A program made the translations under genes and the position numbers. The notes below the pieces were generated by a model. That model was not told where the DNA came from and did no database searches. It saw only the letters and a list, made by a program, of their open reading frames with translations. A DNA stretch of 64,000 nt from Oikopleura dioica (taxonomy: Eukaryota > Chordata > Appendicularia > Copelata > Oikopleuridae): positions 15,821,208 through 15,885,207 of the forward strand of contig OU015568.1 in the NCBI GenBank assembly GCA_907165135.1, in the 5' to 3' direction. The number at the start of each line of letters is the position of its first letter. Position 1 is the first letter of the stretch. This document shows positions 1 to 12,858 of this stretch, piece after piece.

Positions 1-637
1 TGAGCGAAGGCCGTTTTCTTACCTTTTATCAGAAATTACTTCAGTTTATCATAGCGGAAACTCCCATTAATACTGCCATATCACTATTTGACTGTCGGTT
101 ATGCATATTTGTCAGTGAAGAAATCACGACTTTGTTTTGCTTATCAGCGTCAGAACGTGTCATTAGCCATCACAATCGTTCTTGTTTCGCTAAAGTTTCC
201 GGTGGCCAAAGAGAAAAGCTGCCAGCTCGTCGACGTCCGATTCCGGCCTGAAGAAATATCGACAGTTGGCGTTTTTGATAATGTCCGGCCAAATTAAATA
301 TCGGAATAGATTTACGCGCAACAGTTGGAATTGAACAAAAGCAGCGTGCTTCCTACGACAACATTTGGCCATTAGCGGACGTCCCATTCACTGGATAAAG
401 TTCGGTGCAACGTTGAAAGGATATTTTGTTACTGGAAAATATAAAGAAAGAAGAATGGAGGCAGGAAACGGTCAAAGCTGTACTAACGCGCTTGTGTACA
501 TTTCGTACTTATTTCACATTGGAACGATTGACTTTTGTGCTTTTTAAAAAATAAAGGGTTTGGTTGGCAATCCAGGATAGGTTTAGTAAAAAAGTAGTAA
601 AGGGTAATTCTTAGAGCTGCTCCTAAGCCTAACCCGT

Positions 638-956
638 AGAGAGGGGTTATCATTCGAGCCATCCAATATCTCTAGAATCTAGGCTAGTGGTTAGGGTTAG
701 GGACTGGGGGCTCCGGGGGACGAAGCCTCCTAGTTAAGGCCTTAGGTGGGGGGTCCCAGGGGGGGTCCCTGAGTTAGGTTGAGGGCTAGGGGCAGCTCGA
801 ATGATAACCCCTTAGTACCCCACCCCCAGTTATGGCATAAATCAGGGGGCTTTGCTGCCCATCCTCTTTCTGAGTTCCTAACCCTAACCACAAGCCCAAA
901 TTCAAGAGATATTGAATGGCACAAATCTTAGGCTTGAAGGATAACCCTTCTTTACT
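638..956. repeat. TIR element with TTAGGG-like motifs
   Basis: The two ends are imperfect inverted copies of about 60 bp. The left arm reads GAGGGGTTATCATTCGAGCC and continues through an ATATCTCTAGAAT block to GTGGTTAGGGTTAGGG; the right arm is its complement (CCCTAACCACAAGC ... GGATAACCCTTC). The interior is GC-rich and holds a second copy of the outer end near 795-815 (CTCGAATGATAACCCC), so the element may be nested. No open frame is visible. It is probably a non-autonomous DNA transposon; I could not define a clean target-site duplication. Confidence 0.55.
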
Positions 957-1747
957 GGTGAAAAATATTTAGACTTCGTCAAGACCCTCTGATTGAAAAG
1001 GTGTCTGAAGCCTTCCCGTGATGTCACTCACTCCCTCGCTTTTTCTTTCATTTCTAATCTTCAGATCGAATAACTCACAGTCAGTCTACATTTGTTTGTT
1101 CGGCCCCTTTGATGTGGTGTTGAGGGACATATTTTAGCGCAATTACCTCTGTAAACTCTGAGTTGATTGACGCGTCTTCCCGTATATTTGGTATTTTTGG
1201 AGCTTGTCTAAAACATCCCTAAATCATTTTATTTACAAAAAATCGTGAACTTTGAAAATGGACCTTGCTACTTCCTTGTTGTCTTTTCCATCTTTTTTGG
1301 GCAAATTTCACCATCTTGATAATGTTGAAAAAAGTAAAAATGTCATCGAGCGTTGGAGTCAAAATCAAAATGCCACTGAACTTTCCACAGCTCTGCCGAC
1401 TGTCAACGTAAATTTTCATATTCCACCGCAAAATATACGAGCAGCATCCTGCATGGAATTTAAGCATGACAAGGTTAATGAGTTGATTTATCGAGGCAGA
1501 AGCCAAAACGAAATAAAATCAAGAATCACAATGACGGACGTGATATTTTCACAGCCACGCAGGTCCAAGATACATGTCGTTTATATTACAGACAGAACTG
1601 AATGAGAAAATACCGATGATAGCAGGCTTTTGCCCGGGATTTGAAGCTGTTCGCCACGGATGGCGAACAGGTTATCCGGTCAGCCAATCACAAGACAGGA
1701 TTCTCTTAGTGGCGGCGTAACCCCGGATTTGAGTCTGCTATCATGGT

Positions 1748-1858
1748 AGTAGGGGGTTACCATTCGAGCTGCCCCTAACCCTAAACCTAACCACTACCCC
1801 AGATTCTAGAGATATTGGATGGCTCGAATCATAGGCTCGAATGATAGCCCCTCTTTAC
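1748..1858. repeat. short relative of the 638-956 element
   Basis: This 110-bp copy has the same modules: GGGGTTACCATTCGAGCTGC, a CCCTAACCCTAAACC block, AGATTCTAGAGATATTGGATGG and CTCGAATGATAGCCCC at the end. It is preceded at 1612-1745 by an interval bounded by GATAGCAG and its complement CTGCTATC, so a second inverted-repeat unit may be abutted. No coding content is seen. Confidence 0.45.
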
Positions 1859-3120
1859 GGCTATTATCCGTATGTCGTCAATAAAAGACGAGGATGTCTT
1901 AGAGACACAGGCGCACATCAAAATACGGTTTACGGTGCGGAATCCGTTGGATTAAAAAATGATGCAGAAAGGAAAGAATCGCAATCTTTGGCGAATTTCC
2001 TTGGTGGAAAGAAGCACAGCTTGAATGTCAAGAAGTCACTGGATATCTGGTGACTTTCGAGTATAAAGTCACTGTCTGGCAGTCTCTAAAGTTCACCAAC
2101 TTTCACTGAAAGAAGATCCGGCAATATAGTGCCCAGTTACTGGTTTTCTTTCTTCTGTTTTTCAAAAATATATTTGACATTCTGTCTCCACCAAATCAAG
2201 ACTCATCTTCCTTTGTTTTATTTACTTCATAAAACGTCTCCATCGGAAACAAGCATTCAAGCGCGAGGGGACTTTGTGTCTGAGGCAAAATCCACATTTG
2301 TGGATTGCGTATCTTCCAATTGGTAATATAACGATTCAATTTGCGGCTTGATACTGCAATCGGCGATGCACAAGCGCGGTGACATGGGAAATTTGTGCGA
2401 AAGTCGTAATTTGCCGATGTTCGACCGCGGCTGGATGGGCCTGCCCTTTGCTCAATTCCATGTTATCGCAAACGGCCGTAAATTGTCAAACGGGGAAACC
2501 GGTCGATATACATTATCACACAGCGAATACTTCCGTTCCCCAGCTGAATTGCTTCGTAAAATTTCGCGGAGTTCATTTTGAAGAATCTTGGATTCTTGAG
2601 CCAGGGCTTTATTCAGTCAGATGGTGATTGTAAATATACAGTAGATCAGTTATCATTGCTGATTGTTAGGCAGAAACTGTCAGTTGTCATGGCCTCATTT
2701 TCCGGATTAGTAGCGATAGAAATAAGTGGAAGAACTTGATATACCGGCTATCTGCACCTGTAAGTATTCAAGACCAAAGCGACGATATCGAACTGTCGGG
2801 CTGCTTGTGACAGGCACCTGCACAAAATCGGAAAGCCCAAATATCAATATTACCATTTTACTGTACCAACATTACTGCCGACCACGCGACACACTCCGGG
2901 ACCAGAGGAAATAAGTTCCAACATATCCTTCCTTCCGGAACAATAGCGGAAGCACTCAAATGAAAATCTCAAATGTCACACAATGAATTTGCATGTTCCT
3001 ACAGTTAAACTTTCGCGATAATGTTATTCTCATCAACCACAAAGCGACGATTTATTGCCTCCATTCTAAAATATTATGAGGCGATAGCCATCTGGCCAGG
3101 AAAATAGCGCGACACTGAGA

Positions 3121-3384
3121 AAGTCGCCGAATGTCGCCAAATGTCGCTAAATGTCGCCGAATGTCGCTGAATGTCCCCGAATGTCCCTGAATATCGCCGT
3201 ATGTCGCCGAATGTCGCTGAAAGTCGCCAAATGTCGCCGAATGACGCTGAATGTCGCAGAATATCGGTGAATGTCGCCGAATATCGGCGAATATCGCTGA
3301 TTGTCGCCGAATGTGGCCGAATGTCGCTGAATGTAGCTGAATGTCGCTGAATGTCGCCGGATGTCGCTGAATGTCGCCGAATGC
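3121..3384. repeat. 10-bp minisatellite (ATGTCGCCGA)
   Basis: About 26 head-to-tail copies of a 10-bp unit, consensus ATGTCGCYGA, with point variation between copies (for example ATGTCCCTGA, ATATCGGCGA). Because 10 is not a multiple of 3, each minus-strand frame is a 10-residue period (30 bp) rich in H, S, D and F, and two frames stay open across the whole array. I regard those frames as by-products of the repeat rather than a gene. Confidence 0.85.
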
Positions 3385-5208
3385 TGCCACTTATTTTTAA
3401 AATTATTTTTGCATAGCTTCGAGACAAGTTTCAGCTTTTTTCTCCGAAAAATCTCATTTCCGACTTATTTTACAAAAAATTCATAACTCCATGATTCCTG
3501 CCTTATTCATTTTATTAACGAAACTTGACGTTTATTGAGTCTTTCTTTGAATCAGAGAAAGGGTCCAAATATATCGCCCAGTATTAATTAGGCTCAATAA
3601 ACGTACCTGCCCCTTTGATGATGACGCGCGGCACCCTCGACGAGCACTCGCCGGGGGCGATTTACAGCGCCCCAGGCGCGTGCTACGAGGTGTATAAATA
3701 TACTTAATTTTGAATAATATTCTGCCAGAATGATTCCGCCGTATAACTGTCGCAATAACGAGTTAATTGCGAAAGGAACAACCATTTTGACACGTTTCTG
3801 GCAAGCGCGAAATTTACGAACTGAGAAGATCTTTTTCAAATAATGCATAAAGATACCATAGTCAAAAACTGGTGTTACCAAAATTTTGTCGATTGAAGAA
3901 GATTCTCCAAGGGACTTCGAATTTCAAGAAGGGCTTGTAAAAACGGCGGTTGACCTTGAAGCTAGGCTGATCTTTCGAAAAGCGAAGGAACAAACTTGCA
4001 TTCTGTATAAGAAAATAGGTGGATTAGCCAACCCGCGCTGTGATCCTGCGCTGGGAAGGCGGAAAAGCGACGGATTACCGGACGACCGTGCGACCTGCCC
4101 AAAAAGACCCTTCTCAATAAATGTTGTTTCAACTCCTTCCACAACAATATCTGAACATACACCTGAATACACCGACTAGCGCACACTTTCTTTTGGGCGG
4201 ACCTCAACGCTAATCGCTTTACAAAACAAAATACAACTTAGTTTTCAAGTACTCGGCAAATACTAGTAATTACGCTGGGGTGGGAGTAGAACTACATATT
4301 CTCGCTTATGCTTATATACAATCTTACATAAAGTTTATATAAGTCTCTGACTAGGCGGAATGAAGTTTTTCTGCGCACATGGTCTCCGAAAGTTGAATAA
4401 ACAACCCTGACTCTGTGTTTCCGATGCTGGAAGAGGAGGAGAAGAGAATAGAAACTCTTGATTCCGTCTATGGAATCGGAACGGTTTCAAAGTTATCTTT
4501 GTTTACTTTCACCTTTTAAAATGAAAATTTTTTAGAACACCATATTTTTGGTTCTTAATGCGTCCTGAGGTTAAATTTGTTTCATAAACTTGATAAGAGG
4601 AATTTTTGACCAAGAAAAATCAATATTTTTGCCAAAATTAGAGCAAATTTGTCATTTTTCGTCAAAAAGTCCAATTTCAAACGCGATTTTAAGGGTGTTA
4701 GAGTCAAGATAGACCCCCAAAATATGAAGCCTTAAAAATCGTTTTTTGACCTGTAGAATCCATTTCCGAGGTCAAAATTTTGAAATTCCGAAATTTAATT
4801 TTTCGAAAAACGCTGACGAAGGGTCCTTAAATTTTTACCTTATTTGGTTGATTTACAAAGGTGTACAAACAGCGAGTACGCGAAACATCCTGGATGACGC
4901 GACACATAGTCGATCATTGCTTTTTGAAATATTAACAAGAATCTAAATTGGAGGGTATGAAATTGCAATTTGCTCAGCATAATAGCCTAACGAGGATATT
5001 TGTCTTGCTCCGGCAGCCTGCGAGGGTCATAAATTTGACGCCAAGTAGGTTCCATTATTCGATAATAGGTAAATATTGAGGGTAATCACGCGATACATTA
5101 TTTAACAGCAAATGCTTTTTCGCGTGTTCGGTTTGATTTACGGCGGAAATCCGAAAGGTTGAACGAGTAAATTGACAGAATTGTAAAACATAGAAAAATA
5201 GGGAATTC

Positions 5209-5435
5209 ATTAAGGGGGTAGATATCAAGAATTGGATTTTCTTTCAGTCTTTTTTTCCTAATTTTCAACATAGTGACACCCATATTTTTTCTGCTCAAGA
5301 TCCATGTCAGGCAATTATCTTTTTCCTATCGAAGCCGAAAAATTAGATTTCTTGAGAAAAATATGGGTGTCACTATGTTAAATTTGGGAGAAAAACCTGC
5401 AGCCAAATGGCGATTCTTGATATCTACCACCTTAA
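5209..5435. repeat. foldback element bounded by TTAA
   Basis: Two arms of about 90 bp are inverted copies: TTAAGGGGGTAGATATCAAG at the left and CTTGATATCTACCACCTTAA at the right. Internal blocks also match in inverted order (CATAGTGACACCCATATTTT against AAAATATGGGTGTCACTATG). Both ends carry TTAA, which could be a piggyBac-type target duplication, but the terminal bases are not the usual CCC, so the family is open. Confidence 0.6.
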
Positions 5436-6318
5436 GTCCCGCTATTTTTCATAAACACCAGTCGTATTAGAGCAAAGTTTGAAATATTTAATTCACGCAT
5501 TTAGAATTGATACAGCCTGCTGTGTATCAGCTTTTGTGCCCAAATCCGCGGCGTGTCGGTGACCCGCCCGGAGTCGCTCACAATAGAGCCGCGAGCACTT
5601 CAAAAGATATATTTTCGTATATCACTCTTTGATCTGGAACATGCTAATCACGTGTTAATATTTAACTTCTTTATTCTTATTCAGTATTGTAACAGCGGCG
5701 GGACACTGGCCAGCGTTTCGGCGCCGGCTCAAGAATCTGAAACTCAAAATAAGCTTCCGCTAAATTTATCCTTCCGGAGGTGGAATGATTAGTCCTCACA
5801 AAATGGAAGTTGCGTTGGAAATTAAAATTGCGCACGAAAAGTTTTGTTATCGAAAACAAGCTTTTTTCCATTAGATTTCATAAAAACCCTGGAGAAAAAC
5901 TCTCTTGGAGAGTGTGTCCAAAAAGCAAACAGTATTTTGATAAACTGTATTTTCAAAAAAGCGCGCGGTTATGATCAAAGGGCTTTTAATTGACCCTAAC
6001 CTTCTTTGCCTTTGATACATTCTACTGTAGCGTCCTGCTGGGTGTCATCCTTCTACTTGTCAAGCTTATTGGTACCTGTTTTCACTACCTCTCTCTCTCT
6101 CACGCCTGGAGCCATGTTAGTACCAGCCTTGAGTTATCAGCCTTGATCTGTGTTTAAAATTGTATTCCTGCGGAAGTGAAGACATGAAATGCTAAACAAG
6201 AGACGATAGTAAGTGTTGTTGATCCAAACATGTCTATTTGTACAAAAAGGGGATGAACGATAAGCAGAATATGAAAAGAATAGAAGATTTTCTCTTTCTT
6301 TGAAGATCGCGTGTGAAA

Positions 6319-7593
6319 TTAGCTCGAAGAATCGTGGGTAGCGGTCGTCATTGCTCTCGACGCAGAGTACATCATTTCGTTCAGATGGCGAATGCGCTGC
6401 ATTTGAGATATTTGCGAGTGAAGAAGTTGCTGTCTGAGGAGATTTTCGTAGACAGACGCTGTTGGGAGGGGGTTTGGCTGGAGATTGCCGAAGCTCGTCA
6501 ATGCTGCGCTGGCGGCCGTGGAGAATGCACCTGCTCCGGTGAGAGCAGTTGTGGCGCCAAGCAGAGCGTTGTTTTTGTCCGCTGTCAGGCTGGGCAAGGG
6601 AGATGGAACTGAGCTAGGAGAAGTGTTGATTCCCTCCGTGCTGATGGCAGGCGGTGATGAGGAGGAAATTACTCGTCTAGGGCTCGACTCGGAAGTCGGA
6701 GCTTTGAGGATGGAATCGATGGAGAAGGAAGCTGGCTTTGTACAGGAGTTAGGCGAAGATGTGCCGCTCAGATCAACGGGCTGTTTGAGCGCAGGCTCTG
6801 GAGATACTGGAGCTGATGGCATCGGAATTATTGGCGGCTGAAATATCAAATAAGTAAATTTTGAAAAAGCTATGAAATTAGATGGAAGACCTTGAAATTG
6901 AGATTTCTACGGAACTTACCCGAACAGTTAGAGCTGGATTAAACGGAGCCCTCGCAAATGGAGGAATTAATCCAAGTCCAAGCCCAGGCGGAATTCCAGG
7001 AAAACCAGTAGACGCTACCGCCTGATGTCTGTTGTAATTCATCCAGCTGGCCAAATGGTCGTTGTATCCTCCAACTAGACACGGAATTAACAAATCTGTT
7101 GATAAAAGTGTTTTCTTACCGTTATACGGGAGAGTTGTTGGCTTTGGGCGCTTGAATCGCTTTCTTCTGCGGAGAAAACTTCCATTATCAAACATGGACT
7201 CTGCTGCTGGGTCGATTGTCCAGTAGTTTCCTTTTCCAGGATTCCCAGGCTCTCTTGGTACTTTGATGAAGCAGTCATTTAGAGACAAGTTGTGTCTAAA
7301 ATTGGAAATAAAAGGTCAATCAAAATTTCTAATGCTACCTAATCGAGTTCTGCCAGGCTGGAAAACGATCTTTGTAGTAAGGAAATTTAGCAATTATGTA
7401 ATCGCAGATTTCGCTTAGCGTGAGTTTCTTCGTTGGTGAGTTCAAAACCGCCATTGTTATTAACGCTAAAAATGGGTTGAATTCTCATTTTTAACTTTTT
7501 AAACTTACCAATATACGAATACGGCGGCTTGACGAGTCTATCTTCGCCGGATTTCGAATCCTCTGACAATCTTGATTCCTCCATAATGACCAT
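6319..7593 (-). CDS. FoxD: Forkhead transcription factor, FoxD type
   Basis: A sequence-specific nuclear DNA-binding protein. Four introns of about 40-80 bp give a protein of roughly 350 residues. The forkhead domain begins near residue 20 with KPPYSYIALITMA, continues through [18 protein letters not shown] in recognition helix 3, and ends with [14 protein letters not shown]; the last block is characteristic of FoxD. The intron after SYI and the one inside IRHN are GT-AG. Downstream is a Ser/Pro/Ala-rich tail with FSIDSIL near the middle, which matches the eh1 Groucho-binding motif typical of FoxD repressors. FoxD proteins act in neural crest/notochord-related programmes in chordates. The start could be 7593 or the in-frame ATG at 7584. 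Family call is firm; the exact orthologue is not. Confidence 0.9.
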
Positions 7594-7979
7594 TCGTGAC
7601 CTCTGTGAATATTGCCGTTGGCTACAGCCACTTTTTAATTGCGCCTCTGACCAAGAGCCAGAGCGCCTTTACTTGGAGCGCCACCTGGAAAAAACACGCC
7701 CGAAGACAAGGCATTTTTCGACAATTATTTTAGCAAATGGTGGCGCTTCATATTCTTAAATAAGCGCACAAGAGCATTTGCAGCTCGCCCATTTCACGGC
7801 TAATTTGATATTAATTCGTGTATTACTATGCTTGCTGATGAAAATTATGGGCTAAAGACACGATAAATCAAACAAAGATCATTTTAGGTTTTCTATAAAA
7901 ATATTCTATTTACAATGTATAAAAATTAAAAATAATAAAAATAATAATATGTACAGGAATCAGACAAGACTGTATGTGG

Positions 7980-9791
7980 TTACATGGGAGGGTTACTCAA
8001 GTTGTTCATTGTTTCAGCTCGGTTCATTGCGTCCAGCACTGTCTGCTGCGCGTTCATCGGCTCGTTCTTGTCGTCCATGAGCATTTGCGCCAGGTTATCG
8101 AAGAGCTCTTGGTCCATTTCCATCATTGTTTTTAGAACATTGCAGACCTTCAAAATTCGTTAGAATCAACTTGTAGTGCTTTTTACTTACAAGCATGACG
8201 ATGGTTGCACTCCAGTGTGTCTTTGCCGCTTCATACAGTGACATAAAAACAATTGGCATCACCATTCGAATGTTTTCCTCGATTAAGCTTACGACGTATT
8301 CGTTGTTCCAGTAGTAAAGAGCGCGCTCCGCGACCTAAATATGGTGAAAATCGGGGCGGTCATAAGTTGACATATATGAATTCGGAAATGTGAATACGAA
8401 CCTGGAAATGCTGACTCTTCATACACAGAGCTAATCTTTGGAAAAGAGGCTCGCAGATGTTAAGAAACTCATGTGGCTCACAAACGTCAAGGATCTCTTC
8501 GATTTCCGAAAGGAACATTATTTCTAAATATGAATGGATTATGAATAGATAATATAGAATTAGTCTATATAATAGGCTCAGAAGGATCCGGATCGTTACC
8601 TTTCCAAGCCGGTTTCCACCAAATAAAGACGCTTACCTTTGCTAGTATTTGTGATGGGCCAAACTCTGAGCATTGATCCGACGACGAGCATTGTCGATGC
8701 AGATTCTTTCTCGACAAATTGAACGATACAATACGACAAATGAGGTTGAAATGAAGTATACCGAGGCGATTTGTGTAATGGGATCAAAACCTGAAAATTC
8801 TACTGAAATCAAGGAGGAGAACAGGGACTTACCTTCGACAAAAATAATTTATGCTCAGCTTTGATCGGCACTGCGAAGCCGTTAATGATCGATCCGAGGA
8901 TTTCCAGTAACTCGCCAACGCCGTTGAACGAATCGTCTTCGTACGCGAATTCGAGGAAAATATTGTTGATGGATTTCCTGATGAAGCCTCGAAGCCCCAA
9001 AAATTTACCTAGCAAAATGAGAATCAATCAATTTGAGTTACTAACAGTAAACGTACCATAAATTCGATGAAGAACAGTCTTAACAATTTCTCGCTCGCGT
9101 TCATCATGTGAATTCAGCAAGCCAAGGAGCTAGAATCATTCTTAGTCATGTTACCTTATTCATGAATTACCTGTGTGATAAACGAGGCGTCTACGTATTT
9201 CTTCATCGTGTTTGGATGGAATGCTTGGCTTTCAAGGAAATTCACAAACAAGTCGTGGACGAGGCTAACATGTTCATACTGTGGATCCTTAAATTCATAT
9301 AGCAACACGAAAGATGGAAAGAAGACTTACGTGGAAAGTATCGTCATCATTTTCGCCCCCGACTCCAGGAACAGGCCTCGGCAATGGACGAAAGACATTG
9401 ATTTCTATCATCGTCATCATATTCTTGATAACAGGCTCGCGCAATAGCTGGGGAATCGTTTGAACAGCCTAAAGTTCAAATTAAAAAATGGGACATTTAG
9501 TGGATTGCTTACCTCTCGTAACTCATGAAGCGTCTCTGTTTTATTCTTTTTTTGCCTTTCTTCCTCCATGTTAACGTACCCATCGAATGAGTAAATCTTC
9601 GAGCATATTTCGAGCTTGCGAAGCATCAAGTCAGCTTGATCTGATTCTTTTGCATCTCTAAAAAATCCTGAGTGACTGAAGCTCGTCTTAGTCACTTACC
9701 TGAGTAGAGGGAGTCTTCCACCAGGGAGTCTTGGGCCAGCTGGTCCAGGTGCCTTTTTACTTCCTCTTGGAGCTCCCCTACTCTTCCGCAT
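7980..9791 (-). CDS. PPP2R5: PP2A B56-type regulatory subunit
   Basis: Encodes a B'/B56 regulatory subunit that binds the PP2A A/C core and selects substrates. Spliced pieces show the HEAT-like B56 fold in order: [20 protein letters not shown], then [16 protein letters not shown], a stretch [20 protein letters not shown] (very conserved in the family), [13 protein letters not shown], and [20 protein letters not shown] near the C terminus. About eight introns of 40-60 bp interrupt it, leaving about 480 codons, normal for B56. The N terminus is uncertain: the frame stays open upstream to 9923, and I chose the ATG at 9791 that opens the basic, Gly/Pro-rich segment (MRKSRGAP). The family call is firm; the isoform is not determinable. 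Confidence 0.9.
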
Positions 9792-10044
9792 TTCGGTGTA
9801 TGCGCTTCTGCTGCACTTTACCTGCGCACTTTCAAACTGAGCGACACTGATGTTTTCATTTTTCGCGGTCTTCTGCGAAAAACATGTTCTAGAGAAAATA
9901 CCCCATTTCCTGGAATTTATCATAATAATCCCTACTTTTGCCAGATCGTGATAATTCCATCAAATCAATCAAAGAAGAATTGTGCCATTTTTTTTCAAAA
10001 AATAACATTTTATTTTATAAAAAAGTTGCAGTACAATGAAGTGT

Positions 10045-11521
10045 TTATTCATCAAGAAGGGTGAAGCTGTGCTGACTGTACGATCCAGCATGAATTCCTT
10101 TGATGGTAAAATCTTCCTCCTCCTCTTCGCTGCTGCTGCTCAGCAAGTCGATCGTGTCGATAATAACTTGCTTTTTCGCTAGCATTTCGATAATATCTCA
10201 CTTTCAACCCTCCTACTTACGTTTTATCGGCACACCAGGCTCAGTTTTAATCGTCCGTTTTCTTGGTCCATTATTTTTACGAACGTATTTTCTTTTCGGT
10301 TTTGTTGCTGGCGTCTCGGATATTTTAACCGGTTCTTGAACACCTTTTGGTTGCGTTCTTTTAACTTTTGACTGCGTGAGATTTAAAGATGGCTTTAAAA
10401 CATTTGGACGAAGAGGATCTTTTTTTCAAGCTGAATATTTTATTGAATGATTCTGTGGTTTTATACTTATCATTCATATAAATGGAAATTTATATAGAAA
10501 TGTTCATGAGTGACTTTTGTGGAAACTATAAGCTTTATTCTTGCCAGATGATGGTCTACGCTCCACATTTGCTAGAGATTCCTTTCTAGGAGCATGTGTA
10601 GACATTTCCATTTGAAGAGTTTTGACATCAGCAGATGAAGACGTTGAATAAACAGTTGACATACTTTCTGACTCATTTTCTGAGCGTGCTTGAGTAAAAT
10701 CGAATGGATTCTCTTGCGAGAAAGTTGTTGAGCATCGAAGGGGAGTTTGAGAAGGGATCTCGCTGGTGAAGGTAAAGTTGAGGGAGGACTCGTCCTCAGC
10801 GCGCTCTGTTTTTGTCTTGACGCCGGCTAAGAAACTAGATGGAAATTGAAATCTTTATTTTAAGAAATTCAAAAAGCCGGCTCCTGCGAAAGAAGCTCAC
10901 TCAGCGGCCGGTCGTCTTCATCATGTCTCGTCTCGGTGAATGAATCGCTCGAATGGAAAGAACTCGGTTTTGTAGCGGAATTTGCCCACGGTGGTCGGAA
11001 AACTTTCTTAGATGGCACTTTGAAGACTGGCCTACGACATCCTGTCGATTCCGGTTCAGTTTTTATCATAGATGAAGTAGGAGTTGAAACTGGTTGTCTA
11101 AAAGTAGTGCTAGAAGCACTGAATGTTGGTCGACTTGGTACTGCAGTTTGAGGTCTTTGAACAGGCACATTTGGTTCTATAAACATTTCTCTTGTTGAAG
11201 CGAAAATAAAGCCTACCTGTTTTGAGTTCAATCTTGACAATGGGCTCAGGAGTGTCGACTCTTTCGTTGAAAATGACATCGTATCCTCCGACGTTTATTT
11301 CAAGATCTTCCCTTGGAATAAGATCCTTTGGCGTGAAAAATGTGTAGATCTTTTTGCACTGAAGTGTGTACAATGCTGCTCGATTTCCTTCCGCAGGAAC
11401 TGAAAAATTGATGATCATGATGTCTCAAGGGACTTTTCTTACAGTTAACATATCCATCTGACCAGCGTTTCACTTGTATTTTTTGAGTTTGGTGCGTGTA
11501 GACGACTTCCCACGTACTCAT
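10045..11521 (-). CDS. ZGRF1/Mte1-like DUF2439 protein
   Basis: The first about 75 residues match the DUF2439 module at the N terminus of ZGRF1, yeast Mte1 and fission-yeast Dbl2: WEVVYTHQTQKIQVKRWSDG, then NRAALYTLQCKKIYTFF, then LEINVGGYDVIF after one short intron. In those proteins the module works with recombination helicases at DNA joints. The remainder is Ser/Thr/Pro-rich and low complexity (repeated S-R-P-T motifs, RRPVFKVPSKKVFRPP) and ends in an acidic run SSSSEEEEEDF before the stop. No helicase domain follows, so this is a short stand-alone form of about 350 residues. The adjacent lipase gene lies 240 bp upstream on the same strand. Function is inferred from the domain only. Confidence 0.65.
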
Positions 11522-11762
11522 CGTTGATTCCTTTTTAAAAACCATAAAGTGAAAAAATACATAGATTCAAATGTATTCTAGAACTATCTCATAGATATGG
11601 CAAAGCATGTAAATCTGCCGGAAAATTAAGTTCTTCTTTGTTAATTACAAGCAAAAATTCAAAACGCTGCAATAAAGATTCATTATTGAAAAGCTCAATG
11701 ATTTATTTCTACATCTACGACATGTCAGGATTTCAGATAAAGATTTTACTCTGCTTCTTAGA

Positions 11763-12858
11763 TCATCGGATTCGTTCCAATGCGGACATTTCATGGAACG
11801 CAGTGAAATGTTTCGCGTTTCGTCTTGCAAATCTGAACTTTCGCCTCGTTACACCGCCTTTGATTTTCTTGAGCTCGTCGATGTAGTTTACGCAGGAATG
11901 AGTTGGAATCGAGAAAATGCTGTCATCAGTTATTGGAAAATCCTCGGCAGAGTCGTTTTCGCACGTATGTCTGTTTAGTGTTCAGTGCGAGTTTTATATA
12001 AATTCACAAAAACGTGACGACTGAACCGATCCTAAACCAGTAGAATAGCGGTGGAACTTTCGTTATGGGATCTTTAGTTACTCTGACTCTCAGATGCTCC
12101 TTGATCCTAGAAATTCAAGAATAAATTAAATAATTAAAAAAAAGAAAAGCAAAAAAAAAAACCTTCTTTGAAAAAATTCTTGGAATTTCGAATTCCCTGG
12201 TTTAGGGCAACCAAAAGTGACAACTCGAAAATTTTGTCCCTCAAACTTTGTCGGCAAGGAAGCGCCAAACATTGCAGAAACAGCGCCACCAAGAGAGTGA
12301 CCGGTTATGATTATTTCATCCACCGAATTGTCCTTCAAGATTATTTGAAGAATTGACTCGACTCTGACTTTTAGTGCTTTGAATTGAGCGTAAAATCCGC
12401 TATGAACTTTTGCGTCCGTGTCTTCAAAATTCGTCTGGAAGACTTTCAGATCTTGAGCAACGTCGCCAAGTTCATAAGTTCCAGCGACTCCGATAACGAT
12501 GAAAGTTTTTGGTTTCTGATTCGATCCAAGGTCGCGGATGTCTTTCTCTGTGGCGAGGAAAATTATTGCGTCTGCACTTGTGTCATCGTCCCGAATATGC
12601 TGAAATTTAGTAAATTATCAAACAATAAAAGCCTTCAACCTTAAATTTTATGTTTTCGAATCTTCGAAAAAGCATTTTTTGCTCGTTTCTAATGAAACTA
12701 TCGTTGTGCGGTCGATGGCCAAGTTTTTCTTGTTCAACCTCTTTTTGTAATTGCTTCAAACTTTCTACAGACTCGTAACTACACGAAGCGAATCTTGCAG
12801 ACATTAGAATCTTATTGATTCTATCGATGGATAGCTGTTCATAATTTTCTTCTCCCAT
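11763..12858 (-). CDS. Class 3 lipase (alpha/beta hydrolase)
   Basis: A lipase_3 domain with the nucleophile elbow GHSLGGAVSAMFGA, the following strand FRVVTFGCPKPGN, and a DPITKVPP segment at the usual position of the catalytic Asp. A His lies in VVTHTC after the last intron, so the Ser-Asp-His triad appears complete. The N terminus (MGEENYEQLSID) has no signal peptide, suggesting an intracellular acylglycerol lipase. Introns of 40-57 bp are GT-AG; the last donor is inside GTCACGTTTTTG, giving an in-frame tail that ends ALERIR. The length of about 320 residues is normal for short class 3 lipases. Substrate unknown. Confidence 0.8.

Larger units (their letters stand above)
1..6318. other. gene-free repeat-rich stretch
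   Basis: I see no convincing gene here. Short open frames exist on both strands (for example 1252-1605 plus, 117 codons, and 3886-4179 plus) but none resembles a known family or shows neighbouring exons with splice sites. What the stretch does hold is listed separately: two related terminal-inverted-repeat elements at about 638-956 and 1748-1858, a 10-bp minisatellite at 3121-3384 and a foldback element at about 5209-5435. The rest is AT-rich unique sequence. Confidence 0.6.

Noticed and set aside
1252..1605. 117-codon plus-strand open frame
   Set aside because: No recognisable domain, no adjacent exons, and it lies in a repeat-rich gene-poor stretch; length alone is not persuasive.
3074..3427. 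Minus-strand frames of over 110 codons across the ATGTCGCCGA array
   Set aside because: They are a necessary result of a stop-free 10-bp tandem unit and have no start context, splice sites or similarity to known proteins.
6319..6841. Plus-strand open frames overlapping the FoxD last exon
   Set aside because: They are antisense shadows of the well-supported FoxD C-terminal exon.
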